Positions 1 through 12,023 of a stretch of DNA of 64,000 nt are shown one piece after another (position 1 is the first letter of the stretch; every line of letters begins with the position of its first letter). The stretch is from the NCBI GenBank assembly GCA_028622995.1, contig JAJQJQ010000005.1:5456001-5520000 (forward strand), in the 5' to 3' direction. This stretch comes from Panagrolaimus kolymaensis (taxonomy: Eukaryota; Nematoda; Chromadorea; Rhabditida; Panagrolaimidae). Both the position numbers and the translations under genes were made by a program. The notes beneath the pieces are model-generated. The model made no database searches and was not told the DNA's origin. It was given only the letters and a program-made list of their open reading frames with translations.

Positions 1-183
1 TTTAGGTATTTTAAAACATTGATAATTGCTATTACAAAATGGACTATTTAAAAATAATACTTTATTCATTATTAGCTCATACAAATAAGTAATATGATAT
101 AAACATTTTCTCTTAAAACAATACATAACATAATTATCGGAACTTAATTTTATTTTTTCTGAGGATGAAAACAATGATTAAAA

Positions 184-1796
184 TTATTTCCAATCGTCGC
201 CATCATTAAAATTATTATATTCTTCATCATTGGTGGCTATAACAGGCATACTTTCTCGAAGACTTGAAAATGCGTCAGTTGGATCTGCTTTGATCTTTTT
301 AATTTCCATTTTCTTAATTTTATTTTTAGAAGCACCCGCCATTCCCATTCTTCGTTCTTTAAGAGCTTTTACAAGTGATCCCATCAAATCGTTACTATCA
401 TCATCAGCAGCAGCAACCTTTGATTTGGATGATGATGATGACGACGAGACTTTCTAAAACAATAATAGAATGAATGTATGTACATAGAATATAGTTTTTT
501 TGACACAAACTTTTTCCGTGGTTGAAGGAGTTTTTAACTTTGCATTTTTTATTCCTCCAGCAATTCTTATAGCCTCCATCAAATCTGTTCGACCTTTATT
601 AACATCTGGCAGTGGTGGCAATGATGGTAACAATGTGGGAGGAGGAGGCGGTGGAGGAGGAGGTGGAGATGCAACTGATCCAATAACAGGTGTTGGAGGA
701 AGAGGTATATTTACAACAGGAGAAGGAAGTGGTGGTGGTGCAGATGGAACAGCAGAAATGGAAGCAACTGACAGGTTTGCTGGTAAATCGGGTAATGGAG
801 CTTTTTCGGTTTTTGGAAGCTCTTCTTGTTTGATAGAAAGCTGAGGAGATGATTTTTGGGAGTACATTTCTTTTGCTGATTCCAAATTGACAGAGTCTGA
901 GACTTTCGAAGTTGCTTCATTTCTCAATGAAGGGGCAATAGAAGCAAACTCTCCTTCAGAAAATATTGTTGGTGTTGCTATTCCTAAAACTCATTTTTAA
1001 TTTTTATCGGTTTAATAAAAAAAATACGTGCCTAAGAGTTTAGGTAAGACATCAGGAAAGTCAAAAGTATTTAACCTTCCAAGTCCAGGCTTATATGCTA
1101 ACATATCATTTTCAAATTCTTTACCAATCGAATCATAAATAAGCAAACTTTCAGATTCAAATTGAAATTTATCTTTGCTTTGTGCAAGTTTTCCTTTTTC
1201 TGAGAATATAAATTCTTCATCTAATAACTCACAACAACCTTCATCCAATTCATCCTAAAATAATTATTTTAAAGTTTAAGATACTTTAAGTTATCGTTAA
1301 ACCTGTAAATCTGTTCTTTTCAAACTTTCAAAATGTTTTCCTTTAGAAAATGCATATCCAAAATCTTTTTTCCTCAAAATTGCATCCTTTAATGATTGAT
1401 TGCTAATAGGCTCGTTTTTGAAAAGTTCATCAATTTTTAATGCTGTTGATGAAAAAATTTCCTCTTCAAAAAGTGCATTTAAATGATTAGATTTAGCATC
1501 GGGATAACGAGTTCGATGACTCAATACAACGTTTTCACTCTAAACCAAAAAATAGTTTTAATTTAAATAATAAGAATCAAACGTGGACTCACTGTTTTTA
1601 AAGCTTTGACTTTATTATCTACAATATCAATTCTTTGATGAATTTTTTGTGTATTTTCCATGCATTTATCTAATCGTGCTTCTAATTTATTAAAAATATC
1701 ATCAGCTGCTTTATAAACATGTGCAAGGGAGGCGGCAATACATAAAGAAGCTTCATGACTAGGGCAATCAGGAGCTATGAGGACTGGTTTTAGCAT
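184..1796 (-). CDS. WASHC1: WASH complex subunit 1 (Arp2/3 activator)
   Basis: Wiskott-Aldrich-type nucleation-promoting factor that switches on Arp2/3 actin branching on endosomes within the WASH complex. Five exons (1593-1796, 1303-1539, 1032-1254, 511-983, 184-453) give 468 aa, close to the usual ~465. Seen: an N-terminal helical WASH-homology segment; RYPDAKS matching the family's KYPAP-type motif; a proline-rich stretch around residues 300-345 with a run of ten prolines; a WH2-like LMEAIRIAGG with AKLK; a basic central segment (KALKERRMGMAG); and an acidic tail ending DDWK, which is the VCA arrangement. The third intron must use a GC donor (GCACGT at 1026-1031) to keep frame, giving LLGIATP as in the family. 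It faces eIF3L across a 566-bp shared upstream region. Identity is secure; exon edges were inferred by eye. Confidence 0.9.
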
Positions 1797-2362
1797 AATT
1801 ATTTACAATTAATTTTCTAATAACAAAATTTTAAAATATCAAAATTTATTTGCTCATCACATATGGATGTATTTTCGTACTTATATATGACAGCCAATTT
1901 ATGCTTCGCGCTAAGAATATATTCATTAATAGGTACATTTTTTTCTTATTGCATTTTTATAAAAACTTCAATTTTGACCGCATTTTTGTTATCCATAATA
2001 GTTCATTAGATGTAATATTTAAAAAAATGATTTTTGTTGTTTGTATCAATACTCACTGAACCTTGTTTTGCCACATACCATAAAATTCAAGCAAGACTGC
2101 CTGAATTTCAATCAAGAAACCCTTTTGGCCCTACTTACTAAGTTATTGCATATTACCCCACTTCGCATCCTCCCATAAATAATTGGATGCAAAAGATTAT
2201 TTTATTTATTTCAGTTTAATAATTAGCTGTTAGTTTGCATTCAAACAAATTGCGTTTTTGCGGTCGCGATTTAAAATCTCATATATTTAAATCGTACATA
2301 CTCCTTTTCATTTACTTTTCAGGCTTTTGATTGTTTTAACTTACAAATTTTAGAAGAAAAAA
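1797..2362. promoter_or_regulatory. Shared upstream region between divergent WASHC1 and eIF3L
   Basis: This 566-bp stretch separates the start codons of two genes that point away from each other, so it probably holds both promoters. It is AT-rich; I see no coding exon, no TATA box in a convincing place and no repeat. Confidence 0.5.
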
Positions 2363-4241
2363 ATGGATCACGATAGCAATCGTCGTCGTAAGTAGCTCGG
2401 CCTTTTTTTATAGCCAAATCACTTTTGTTTTTTCAGAACTTGATGTCGATGTCCCTAAAGATGTCATCCAATATATCCAATATTTTAAGAAAATGATTGA
2501 TGAACAAAACGTTTTGGATATCCAAGATTTGTATGAACATGGATGGCCGGAAATTACTGAACGTTATTTCGCTGAAAAAATGTGGCCGTCTGAGAATATT
2601 GTTGAACAAATTGTTGGTTCTGAAAGCCGCCTTTTCATTATTCTTTACAAAGAATTGTATTATCGTGATCTTTATACTCGAATGAATCGAGGCCCATCTC
2701 TTGCTCATCGTTATGATTCATATATGAACTATCAAGAACTTTTTAGTGAAATTTTAACTCAACATAACCAATCCCCTGTTAATCTTAAACTTCCTGAAAT
2801 TTGGTTATGGGATATTATTGACGGTATGTTTGAAAGAGATGTGTTTAGTAACAACCATAATATTTCAGAATTCGTCTACCAATTCCAAGCATTTTGCTTA
2901 TATAAAGCTAATCCCGGAAAACGGTCGGTTGAAGAACTTGAAGATCTTGTCGAAATTGAAAACACTCAAAATGTATGATATCCAAATTTTCTTGTTTAAA
3001 TAATATATTTATTTGGTTTAGGCATGGAACATTTACCCCGTTCTTAATATTCTTTATTCCCTTTTGGATAAATCTCAAATCAACATCCAACTCAAAGCTA
3101 TCCGTGAAGGAAGTTAGTTGTCTCCATTTGTTTTAATCAAATTTTTACATTTGTTTGCAGATGACCCTGATTCCGTTGCTGATGAATTTGGTCGAAGTGA
3201 ACTTTATTTTCGACTTGGATACTTTTCTTTAATTGGCCTCCTTCGAACTCATGTTCTTCTCGGAGATTATCATCAAGCCCTTCAAACGGTTGAATATCTT
3301 GATATGGATCCAAAAGGCCTTTATAATGCTGTTCCATCTTGTCTTGTAACATTGCATTATTTTGTTGGCTTCTCCCATATGATGCTACGTAATTACGGCG
3401 AAGCCACCAAAATTTTTGTTAACTGTCTTTTGTATATCCAACGCACACAAAACTTACAACAACAACAAGTTGTACAAAAGAAAAACCTCAAATATGACGT
3501 CGTATGTTTTTATTTATATATTTTTTTATAAAACTTGAACATTTGAACATTGAAGAATGTGTAAATATATGCCTTCTTTGTTATAGATTGGTAAAACGAA
3601 TGATCAACTTTTCCATCTTCTTACTATTTGCCTAACATTGCAACCTCAAAGAATCGATGAAAGCATCATGGCTCTATTAACTGAAAAGCATGGAGATCGT
3701 ATGAGCCGTATGTCCAATGGCGATATCGATGAGTATCGCAATAGCTTTAATCACGGAGCACCAAAATTCCTTTCACCAACTACTGTAGTTTTTGAAGGAG
3801 GTAACCTTGCTAAAGAACCATTCATTCGTCAATGCAATGCATTTTTGGAAGGAATTGAAAGTCAAATTTGGTTGCCCATCCTTCGAGGATATTTAAAACT
3901 TTACACCACTCTTCCAATGAAAAAGCTTGCCAACTTTATGGATGTGGATGAAAATGATCATGATGGCTTTATTGCAAAGCTTTTATGCTTTAAAATGATC
4001 GTAAATGAATTAGGAAAGGAAACCATTGGAGGTGACTCAGAAGATGCTTCAATGGATCTTGATTTTTATGTTGATAAAGTAAATAATATTATATGGAAAA
4101 ACTTTATTAAAAATAAATATTTTTTAGGATATGATTATTGTTGCTGACACCAAAGTTGCTCGTCGAGTTGGTGAATATTTTATCAAAAATATTATGAAGC
4201 TTCAAAATGTTACTCGAAAAATTAAGCAACTTGGAGTTTAA
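2363..4241 (+). CDS. EIF3L: Eukaryotic translation initiation factor 3 subunit L
   Basis: Subunit L of the eIF3 scaffold that binds the 40S ribosome during initiation. Six exons (2363-2387, 2437-2972, 3022-3112, 3161-3501, 3587-4078, 4128-4241) join in frame to 532 aa; human EIF3L is about 564. Seen: the eIF3L-type segments YDSYMNYQELF, LFIILYKELYYRDLY and HYFVGFSHMMLRNYGEA, and the end ARRVGEYFIKNI followed by a basic QNVTRKIKQLGV. The first exon codes only eight residues plus one base before a GTAAGT donor. Introns are 49-85 nt. The start is the only ATG that fits the first donor. No sign of decay. Confidence 0.93.
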
Positions 4242-4436
4242 TTTATAATAAATTTGTTTCTTCCTCATTTGTTGTTTGTTTTTTTTAAATTTAATTTTGG
4301 CATGCTTGAAAAAATTTGTTTGAAATAATAATGTTTCGACTTTATTTGCACACAAAATGGATTTTATATTTAAAAATTCTAAAAAAAATAACCCGAATAT
4401 TTACTACGTTTTTTTGGAAAAAGAATTTAAACGTTT

Positions 4437-5383
4437 TTATTGTTCTGCGAGAAGTTCTTGCATGAATGGTGAAACAACGTTGCCATGACTCCAAGCAGTA
4501 GGATGGAATCTGTAACGAGGGCGTCCTTGTCGATCGATAAGGAATTTTTCAAAATTCCATGTTATATCATTTTTACCAATGACATCATACATAAGTTCAG
4601 TGCGTTTACCAATTCGGTCAACTGTTTGTGGACATGATTCCTAAAAAGTGAATGAATTAGATATTTAATTGTAAAAAAATATAAACAAACCTTAAGGAAT
4701 TCATAAAGAGGATGATTATTTTCACCATTAACTTCAACTTTTCCAAAAACATGGAGATCTTGATGTGGTCGCCAACCATTTCCAGGTCGAACATATGTAA
4801 GACCATTCATGATTTCGTGATTTTCTGCGGGCTCTTGTAAATAAAATTGATTGCAAGGGAATGCAAGAATTTTTAATCCATTCATAGAATTTTGTTGTAG
4901 CATAGGATTGAAATCAGTGTATTGTTGGGTGTAAGCGCAGAATGTGGCAACATTAACAATAAGAATAACTTGACCGCGATAAGCTGAAAGATCACCAAAA
5001 GTTCCATTAAGGCTTTCAACTTGGAAATCATAAATAGTTTGGTTTGTTACATCACATTTCTTCCATCGAGTGGTTTCATCAATGAAAGATGGACCAGGTT
5101 GAGAGGAGTTGGATGATTGTTGTTGTTGGGATGAAGATGTTGACATTCCCATTTGATTACCGCTTTGCTGCATAGGTTGTTGAGAAGTTTGAAAAGCTCC
5201 TGAACCTTGCATTTGACGAGGTGTGATAGGTTGGAAATTATTTTGTTGAGGATAATATTGTCCTCCTTGAGTCGAAGAAAACATTGGCTGTTGTTGCTGT
5301 TGTTGGCGATACGGTTGTTGTTGCTGCTGGGAAGAAACTAAAGCAACCAAAAGAAAGCTTATTGAAAGCTTGAAGAATGCCAT
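4437..5383 (-). CDS. Secreted glutathione peroxidase, cysteine type, with Gln-rich N-terminus
   Basis: Thiol peroxidase of the GPx family, likely reducing peroxides outside the cell. Two exons (4691-5383, 4437-4640) give 298 aa. Seen: a signal peptide (residues 1 to ~18, hydrophobic [12 protein letters not shown]), a low-complexity Gln-rich stretch to ~residue 95, then the GPx fold from about residue 105. The peroxidatic position is Cys149 ([12 protein letters not shown]) where mammalian GPx1/3 carry selenocysteine. The conserved Gln (FPCNQF) and Trp-Asn (ITWNF) complete the catalytic tetrad. The ~80-residue Gln/Ser/Pro insert between signal peptide and domain is unusual; it comes from CAA/CAG-type repeats. 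Convergent with eIF3L, 195 bp between stop codons. Confidence 0.92.
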
Positions 5384-6082
5384 GATAAAATGTATTTCAA
5401 ATTGAATTGAATGTTTCGAAGAACTTTTTAGTTTCGTTTAAATACTCCTTTAAAAATTTTTGCTCCGCCCGGAAGTTGCTTACATGGAGACGATTCTTCT
5501 TTCTTTTCTTTTTTATTCAATGACACGTTTATTGACTTAACTCCGCAGGAGAAAAAAAATAAAAAAGAAAAAGAAAGGCGTGATACTCAAAAAATGAATG
5601 AACAAAAGAAAAACTACCGTGTTGTTATTACATTTTTTGTTTTCAGGAATTTTCCTTTCACTAAGACTTTTTTTTTTACAAAGGATCCAATTGAAATTCA
5701 ATTTTTTTTTTGAAAGTCATTTGAACTTTTTGTCTCTTGCTTGATTGTTCGCTTGTCGTTTCTAATCATAGTTTTATGATGTTCTTTGAATTTATCTTTA
5801 TTCTTTGCAAAAAAAAAGCTTTCCTGTAAAAAAATAAGTGAATTGTTTGATTTCGGAAAAGAAAAAGTAAATACACGAAGTAAAGCGAAGACAACATCAT
5901 TGAATAGAATAAATCAAAACCGGAATTTCTTTTTAACATAAAAAAGAAAACATTCAAATAAAAGGTTATAGGACAAAAAGAAATTAAGTTAGGTATTTTT
6001 AGTACCTCTCAAATCCGGATCATAATATTTTGCTTATAAAAAAATATGCAAGCAATAAATAAAATAAACGTGAAAAGTGAAA
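5384..6082. other. Non-coding interval upstream of the peroxidase
   Basis: About 700 bp of AT-rich sequence with A- and T-runs between the start of the peroxidase and the 3' end of the LDLa gene. Both lie on the minus strand, so it holds the peroxidase promoter and the LDLa gene's 3' end. No RNA gene or repeat was recognised. Confidence 0.5.
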
Positions 6083-6868
6083 TCAGTACGTGTCTTCGTC
6101 AAATTGATGAGTTTCATTGGTGGAAGGAATTCGTCGTTCAACATTAAGATAACGGCAAAATGCTCCTTCATCACTACCATCTTCACATTGTGCAACGCCA
6201 TCGCACGCGGAAGCAGGTTCAATGCATCGAGAAGCATCTTTGCAAAAGAACCATGGTTCTGGACATTTTAAAGTTGGTGGAAGAAAACGTCCTTTCGAAT
6301 CCTGAAAATGGGTATATTTCTAACATATAAAAGGTATTCTTTTCTTCAATATTTTGAAAATTTTATTGCCATTATTAAAACTTTTTTGTTAGCTAATTTA
6401 AACAACTAACGACATAGCCGTCAACTCTGTGCTGTTGGCAAATATCTGGTGGTTCATCGGACCCATCTGAACAATCGCGTCTTCCATCACACATAAATTG
6501 CTTTAAAATGCATTCAATTCCATTATCGCATAATTGTTCAAGCGAAGTATCACATCTGTAATTCTTTCATTCCCCCTTCAATCAACCTTTAATAGAATGT
6601 CTTACTTTACCGTAGGCAATGTTTGTATTTCATCTTCAAATTCTTCAACAATCCATGAATCATTAAAACTTTTTACAAGAGCTTCTTTTGCCATAGCTTC
6701 CTCATCTTTTTCATTTTGTGTTTGTGTAAATGTTGATGTTGTTGATGAAGTAAAATTTTCATTAACAGGGAAATTTTTTACAAAATCAAAAGTCAAAAAT
6801 AATACTATTAAGAATTTTAGTAGGAAATAATCACGTTGACTTCGGCGGAATAATTCATTTATTGACAT
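6083..6868 (-). CDS. Small type II membrane protein with two LDL-receptor class A domains
   Basis: Three exons (6606-6868, 6411-6555, 6083-6301) join to 208 aa. Residues ~14-31 ([16 protein letters not shown]) form one hydrophobic segment after a basic N-terminus, so either a signal anchor or a long signal peptide. After a Ser/Thr/Glu-rich spacer come two LDLa repeats, each with six Cys and the calcium-binding [11 protein letters not shown] / [11 protein letters not shown] pattern. This fold normally binds extracellular ligands or lipoproteins. There is no kinase, protease or EGF module. Precise role unknown; it could be a small receptor or a secreted ligand-binding protein. The exon 1/2 join restores the first Cys of repeat 1. 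Confidence 0.8.
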
Positions 6869-7236
6869 TTTTTCTTGAATTCAATGATTGTATAAAGTTT
6901 GCTTTTTCAAAAACATTGAGTTTAAAGTGTGTGTCCAGACTCTCAGTTCATTCTTGAACAGCTTAAAATTTGAAATATTTTGCAAGTTTTTTGTTTCAAA
7001 AAAAAAATGTTTACATTAAAAATTTTTGATGAAGAAAAAATCATTTAGAGATTAACTTTTTTGTTTCAAAGTTTGAAGAATAATTCTCGAAGACAAAAAG
7101 AAGAATGAAAGGCAAGCAAAAATAATTGCAGGCTTATCAGTAATAGAAATAATTAACAGAAATGTTTCCGGGAGAAATTTTCATTTATTTTTTGCTTTTT
7201 CTTGTTCCAATCAATCATTTTTTGGTGAAATAAAAT
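6869..7236. promoter_or_regulatory. Shared upstream region between the LDLa gene and the P450
   Basis: A 368-bp AT-rich gap separates two divergent start codons and probably holds both promoters. No distinct element seen. Confidence 0.45.
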
Positions 7237-9931
7237 ATGTTTTTAACTATTTTATATTTGATTACATTTTCAAGTTTGTTTATTTATATGTGAGTCTCGC
7301 TTACATAAATTTCTCGCTTCTTCATTTCAATGCACTTTTAGCTATTTATATATTGAATCACAATATTGGAAGCGTCGAAATATTCCTGGACCACAAAGTC
7401 GGCTGCTTTTAGGTAATATTCCTGAATTAACTCAAGAATCCAAAGCAGCATGGTTTCAACTTCGTGATTGGACTCAAGAATATGGAAAAGTTTATGGAAT
7501 TATGGAAGGCGCTCGTCGCCTTCTCATTCTATCAGATCCCGAATTGATAGCGGATGTATTTTCACGAAAGTTTGAATATTTTCATTCTCGAAGAGTTAGT
7601 TTTTAGTTATTTTTTTCTTTCTTCATCTTTGATTCAATAAAATTGCGAGTGTTTTTTATTTACTTAGTACCACTATTTTTCTATTATTGTTTTTCACACC
7701 TTCGCTGCTGCTTACAACTTATTTTTTGAAAGAAAAACATTTACAAAAAATTTAAAAAAATAAAATTTTGTATTTTGTTTATAGGTTGTTGTTATTTTAG
7801 CATCTTTTTTTTATTTCTAAGCAAAGTTTCCAAAGCAAAAAGACGGATTTAAAAAACAAAATGAAAAAATACATTTAAAATTTTTTATTTCAAATAAAAA
7901 GTAATTTTATTTTAGCCAAATCATTTTGTTGGAGATGTGGATGATATGAAAAATCAAAGGGTTCATGTATTTAGTTCTCGCGGTTCCAGGTGGAAGCGGC
8001 TTCGAGCTATTTCAACACCGGTTGTTGCTTCATCAAACATTCGAAAACTTTTCCCAACAATGGTTGATTGTATTGATGTAACACTCGACGCACTTGAAAA
8101 ACACTCGAATGAAATCGTTGATATTCATATTTATATAAAAGAATTGATTATGGATATTGTTTGTCGTGTGGGTCTTGGTCAACAAGGAACCAAACAATTT
8201 AATAATGAATTTGTTTCACATTTTGATCATTTCTTTGGACAACCTGCTCATAATCCAGTAAATACATTAGTTGCACTATTTCCAAGTTATGCAGGGATCA
8301 TAGTAAAATATGCAATAAAATTTGGTGCAGCAAAAATGGATTTTATAAATCAAATTTATGCAAACTTGGGTAAAGTTGTTGCAGAACGAAAACAAAAACG
8401 AGAAAAACTTCGGCAAAAGGATCATGAAAAATTGGAAATGAAAGATTTTATCGATTTTTTCCTCGAAGCTGAAGCTTCAGATGTTGAAGATTCATTTGTA
8501 AGCAAATTTGAACGATCGCAATTTAAGGCAAGCATTTATTTTTGAGTTTAAAAGAACCTAAATAAAGGAAGTCCATTTTTTAGACAGAAAGAAAAATGAC
8601 CGCCAATGAAATAGTGGCAAATTTGGTTGCATTTTTAGTGGCAGGATACGATACAACTCGTAAGTATTTTATGTTGTTGTAATTAAAAAAAACAGTTTCA
8701 CTTTTTGTTAAGTAAAAGGGCATGAGTAAGGATTAACAACTTCCCAAAGATTTCCAAAGCAGGAAAAAAAAATGTAGTTTTATTTTTTTTGCATTAAAGT
8801 AATTAAAAGTACTTTTGTGTTGTTAAATGGAAGTAATATTAATATCGTGTTATCGTGTATTCCAATTAAATAAGGATTCTATTATATGCATCCAGATAAT
8901 AACTATAAAAAAGCTTAAATTAGTTTTTAAATCTATTTAATAGTCTTTTTGTAGAAAACTCTTTGGCCTTTTTATGTTATGAACTTGCAACCCATCCTGA
9001 AATACAAAAACGAGTTCAAGATGAAATTGATGAAAGTTGTCCATTCGAAGTTTGTTTGTTTTTTATTCTTTGAACCTTTTTTTATAACTTCAACTTTTTC
9101 TTAGGAAGTTACATATGACCAGGTGCAAAGTTTACCATTCACCGAAGCTTGCATTAAAGAAAGTCTTCGAAAATATCCCGTTGCTTTGGGTTCCACTGCT
9201 AGACAATGCACTGAAACAACAACAATTGGAAAAGATTCATCCTTCTTTGTTGAAAAAGATACGGTTATAGTTGTGGATTCATTGAGTACAAATTATGATC
9301 CGGATTTATGGGGTGATAATCCATCAGAGTTCAACCCTGACAGGTGAATTATTTTATATTTGTTACGGAAAAAAGAACGTTGACGCCAGCCAGATGGCAG
9401 ACTTTTGCTAGGGTTCTTTTTAAAACTATCGAACAGGTGAATCAAAGTTTAAATTGGAATATTTAAATGTCAAAAGTTTTCAAAATTTAAAGATCGAAGA
9501 ACAAATATAAAGTTAGTTCATAACTTTTTTAACCGTTGCATCAAAATTTGAAAAATGCTTTTTTAATTTTAGTCAAATAAAATCATTAAAATAATTCATG
9601 TTATCTGGATTGTTTGCAGCAATTTTTATAAGATCGAAGCAATACGTGATTTATCGACTTAAATAACATCAAAAAAGCTTATTATAAACTTTACCAAATT
9701 TTTAGATGGCAAGAAGGCAATCCAAAACATCAAATGGCTTTTATGACTTTCGGCGGCGGACCTCGACTTTGTATTGGAAACAAATTTGCACTCATTGAAG
9801 AAAAATTAATTTTAGCTATGCTTTTGCGAAAATATTCTTTAAAAGAGGTTGAAGAAACTAGATTGGAACAAACTGGATTTGTTGTGCTTGCACCCAGTGA
9901 TATTAAAGTTAGACTTGTTCCACGTTTTTAA
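7237..9931 (+). CDS. Cytochrome P450 monooxygenase (CYP3-clan-like)
   Basis: Heme-thiolate monooxygenase, likely anchored in the ER and acting on lipophilic substrates. Seven exons (7237-7289, 7342-7594, 7916-8527, 8584-8659, 8955-9049, 9105-9343, 9706-9931) give 517 aa, a normal length. Seen: an N-terminal membrane anchor, RRNIPGPQ hinge, WKRLR C-helix motif, I-helix AGYDTT oxygen-activation motif, ExxR (ESLR), the FNPDRW meander and the heme signature FGGGPRLCIG with the cysteine ligand. The third intron starts with GC (AAG then GCAAGC at 8528), needed for frame. The resemblance to nematode CYP13/CYP25-type proteins is an impression only. Introns 2, 4 and 6 are 295-362 nt, longer than most in the window. 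Confidence 0.95.
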
Positions 9932-10122
9932 AGTAAAAAAGAAGTAAATAATGATTTATGCAAACATTTGCGATGCAACTATTTTTAAAACAATATAGAA
10001 CAAATAAATTATTTAATAACAACAATAGGAAATTCTATTTTAGGATAAATACCTCTTGAAGAGATTATCCATTTTAAAACATTCAAAGGCACTTTTAAAA
10101 GGTTAAAAATTAAAAAAATATT

Positions 10123-10397
10123 TTATTCGATGAACGAACAAAGTCGCGAAATTAAATTTCTTCTAAGATGAAGTTGTCTTGGAGATTCTGATAAACGTTT
10201 ACATAAAGCCATCATTCTATCAAATGCTAATAAATCATCCACTTCAGTATCAGAAGATTCTAAATCTAAAAAATAACGCATATTTTATTTTACCACAATC
10301 TATCATGGCAAAAAAATAACTTACTATATATTGGTAATAAATCAACTAAAGTTAAAATAATAAAAAAATGTAAAATAAAAAAGCATACTCTAATCAT
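10123..10397 (-). CDS. Small secreted protein, candidate neuropeptide-like precursor
   Basis: Two exons (10325-10397, 10123-10265) around a 59-nt GTAAGT...TTTTTAG intron encode 71 aa. It is too short and too split to show as a long ORF. Residues 1 to ~18 look like a signal peptide (MIRVC, then a run of Phe/Ile/Leu). An acidic stretch (ESSDTEVDD) follows, then a basic C-terminal part with two possible dibasic cleavage sites: MMALCKR, then LSESPRQLHLRR. The end is NLISRLCSFIE. There are two Cys after the signal, which could form one disulfide. An acceptor-like TTTTTTAG lies about 90 nt upstream of the ATG, so a leader or 5' UTR splice is possible. I do not recognise the family. Convergent with the P450, 191 bp apart. 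Evidence is intron quality, frame and secretion signal, with no homology. Confidence 0.6.
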
Positions 10398-11588
10398 TTC
10401 TTTTTAACAACAAAAATAAATCCGTAGTAAACTATGCAGTGGCATTTTTCCATAAACTTCAAAAACTTTAAATACGTACCTAAAAAAGTCCAAGTCCCGC
10501 CCTTTAGAAAAAAAGAAGCTAAAAATGGCACATATTGCTTTTGCACACGTCAAAAGACAAAAAAAAAAATGAAGCCAAAAAAAGTGTAAGGAAAAAAAGT
10601 ACTAATTACAAACATTAAATATGTATTCATCAAATTTTTTATTATTATATGGACCCGAAGTTCGAGTAAAGTAAAAAGATAGTTTATAGCCTGAGAACTT
10701 ATTTTTTATTTATAAACTCATATTTTTTCATACATATTGTTTCTCTACGATGATGACGTTGAGAAAAGCAAAAGTTTATAGGATAGTCAAAACTAATTAT
10801 AGCTGCAATAATAGCAGCCATCTTCCCAAGAGGATATAAGATTTATTTCTAAAAGCACTTTAAAACAACAATGTTTCAAATATTTTTTACCAATTAAAAA
10901 TCTCAAACGAATTATATGAAATTAAAAAACATTTGAGCACTTTTGACTTAATATTCGCTTTTACAAGGGAAATAAGCTTACTGTATAAAATGTAATAAAC
11001 GTTGATGTTTTAGAAAAAATCATTAAAAAAAACGATTTATTCCCTCGAGAAAGTGCACTTGCATTAATTGCTCTCAAAGGCATTGTTGTTCCATCATAAT
11101 TTTCCTGAAAACCTTTCGTGTTACCTAAAATGGTAAACATTTTCCCAAAAGACATACATGTCTTCAAAAAGTGCATTGAATTTAAGATGGACGTCATTTT
11201 GCATTTAGCAAATCTTCTAAAAAAATGTCTATGATGCAGTGAAAAATTTGTGAATAAAGCAAACGCAAAAGCTCGGGAGTAAAGGCGACCTTCAAATCTC
11301 CAACAACCACATAAAAAACATGCGTTTTTAGCTAATCTCTCAGAAACGTGTAGTAAAAAAAGAAAAAGAAAATACAAAATTATGTATGTTTTTGTTTCAC
11401 ATTAAAATGAAGCAAACAAAAAAAAACGTGGGATTAACACATTTTTGTATCTAATTCAAAAATGTTTTAAAAGTACTATCATTCAAGGTGAATACCATAT
11501 CTTAAAGAAAAAGAAAAAACATGCAATAAGAAGTTATTACCTAGAGCTTTGATAATTTATGATAAAAGTATTATTGAGTCCTTCAAAG
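10398..11588. other. AT-rich non-coding interval
   Basis: Upstream of the small secreted gene. It contains a minus-strand open frame at 10961-11377 with one tempting exon (about 10980-11117, donor GTAAGC), but no partner exon fits its phase, so I do not call a gene. The last 8 bases (11581-11588) are the left target duplication of the MITE. Confidence 0.45.
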
Positions 11589-12023
11589 TAGTGTTCATTT
11601 CCCCCCCCCCCCCGTAATTGGAAAAATGCGGGGACGGGACGGGGAACGTTTTCGGCGGGGAATTCCCCGCGGGGAATAAGCGGGGAAAAATTTTTCACGG
11701 GGAGTCCCCGCGGGGAATGAAAAAAAATTTTTTAATTGTTTATTTCACATAAAAAAATTTTCAAATGTTTTTATTGAGTTAATAATGCATTTTTTATGGT
11801 TATTTTAACGTTTTTATGTTAAATGAATGGTTTTCACAAGGATTTAATCCTTTTTTTCATGATTTTTTAATTATTCAAATTTTTTACGGGGAGAAAAAGT
11901 CGACGGGGACTCCCCGCGGGGAAAAAGGCGGGGAATTTTTTTTCACGGGGAATCCCCGCGGGGAGTCCCCGTCCCCGTTCCCCGCGGGGATCCCCGTCCC
12001 CGCGGGGACGGGAATGAACACTA
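11589..12023. mobile_element. hAT-like MITE with GC-rich interior
   Basis: A 435-bp non-autonomous element. The ends are an inverted TAGTGTTCATT followed by a G/C run, and it is flanked by an exact 8-bp direct repeat CTTCAAAG (11581-11588 and 12024-12031). Eight-bp duplications and TAGNG-type ends are typical of hAT transposons. Inside, both ends are built from repeated CCCCGCGGGG-type palindromes, very unlike the AT-rich surroundings, and the middle (about 11718-11885) is AT-rich. A 14-base C run sits next to the left end. No transposase frame. Confidence 0.85.

Noticed and set aside
500..844. Gly-rich plus-strand frame
   Set aside because: It is the antisense of the WASHC1 polyproline exon.
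10961..11377. 138-residue minus-strand open frame with a nice GTAAGC donor at 10980
   Set aside because: No downstream exon in the right phase and no upstream start with signal or domain; the last-exon candidate at 10123-10265 turned out to belong to the separate small gene.
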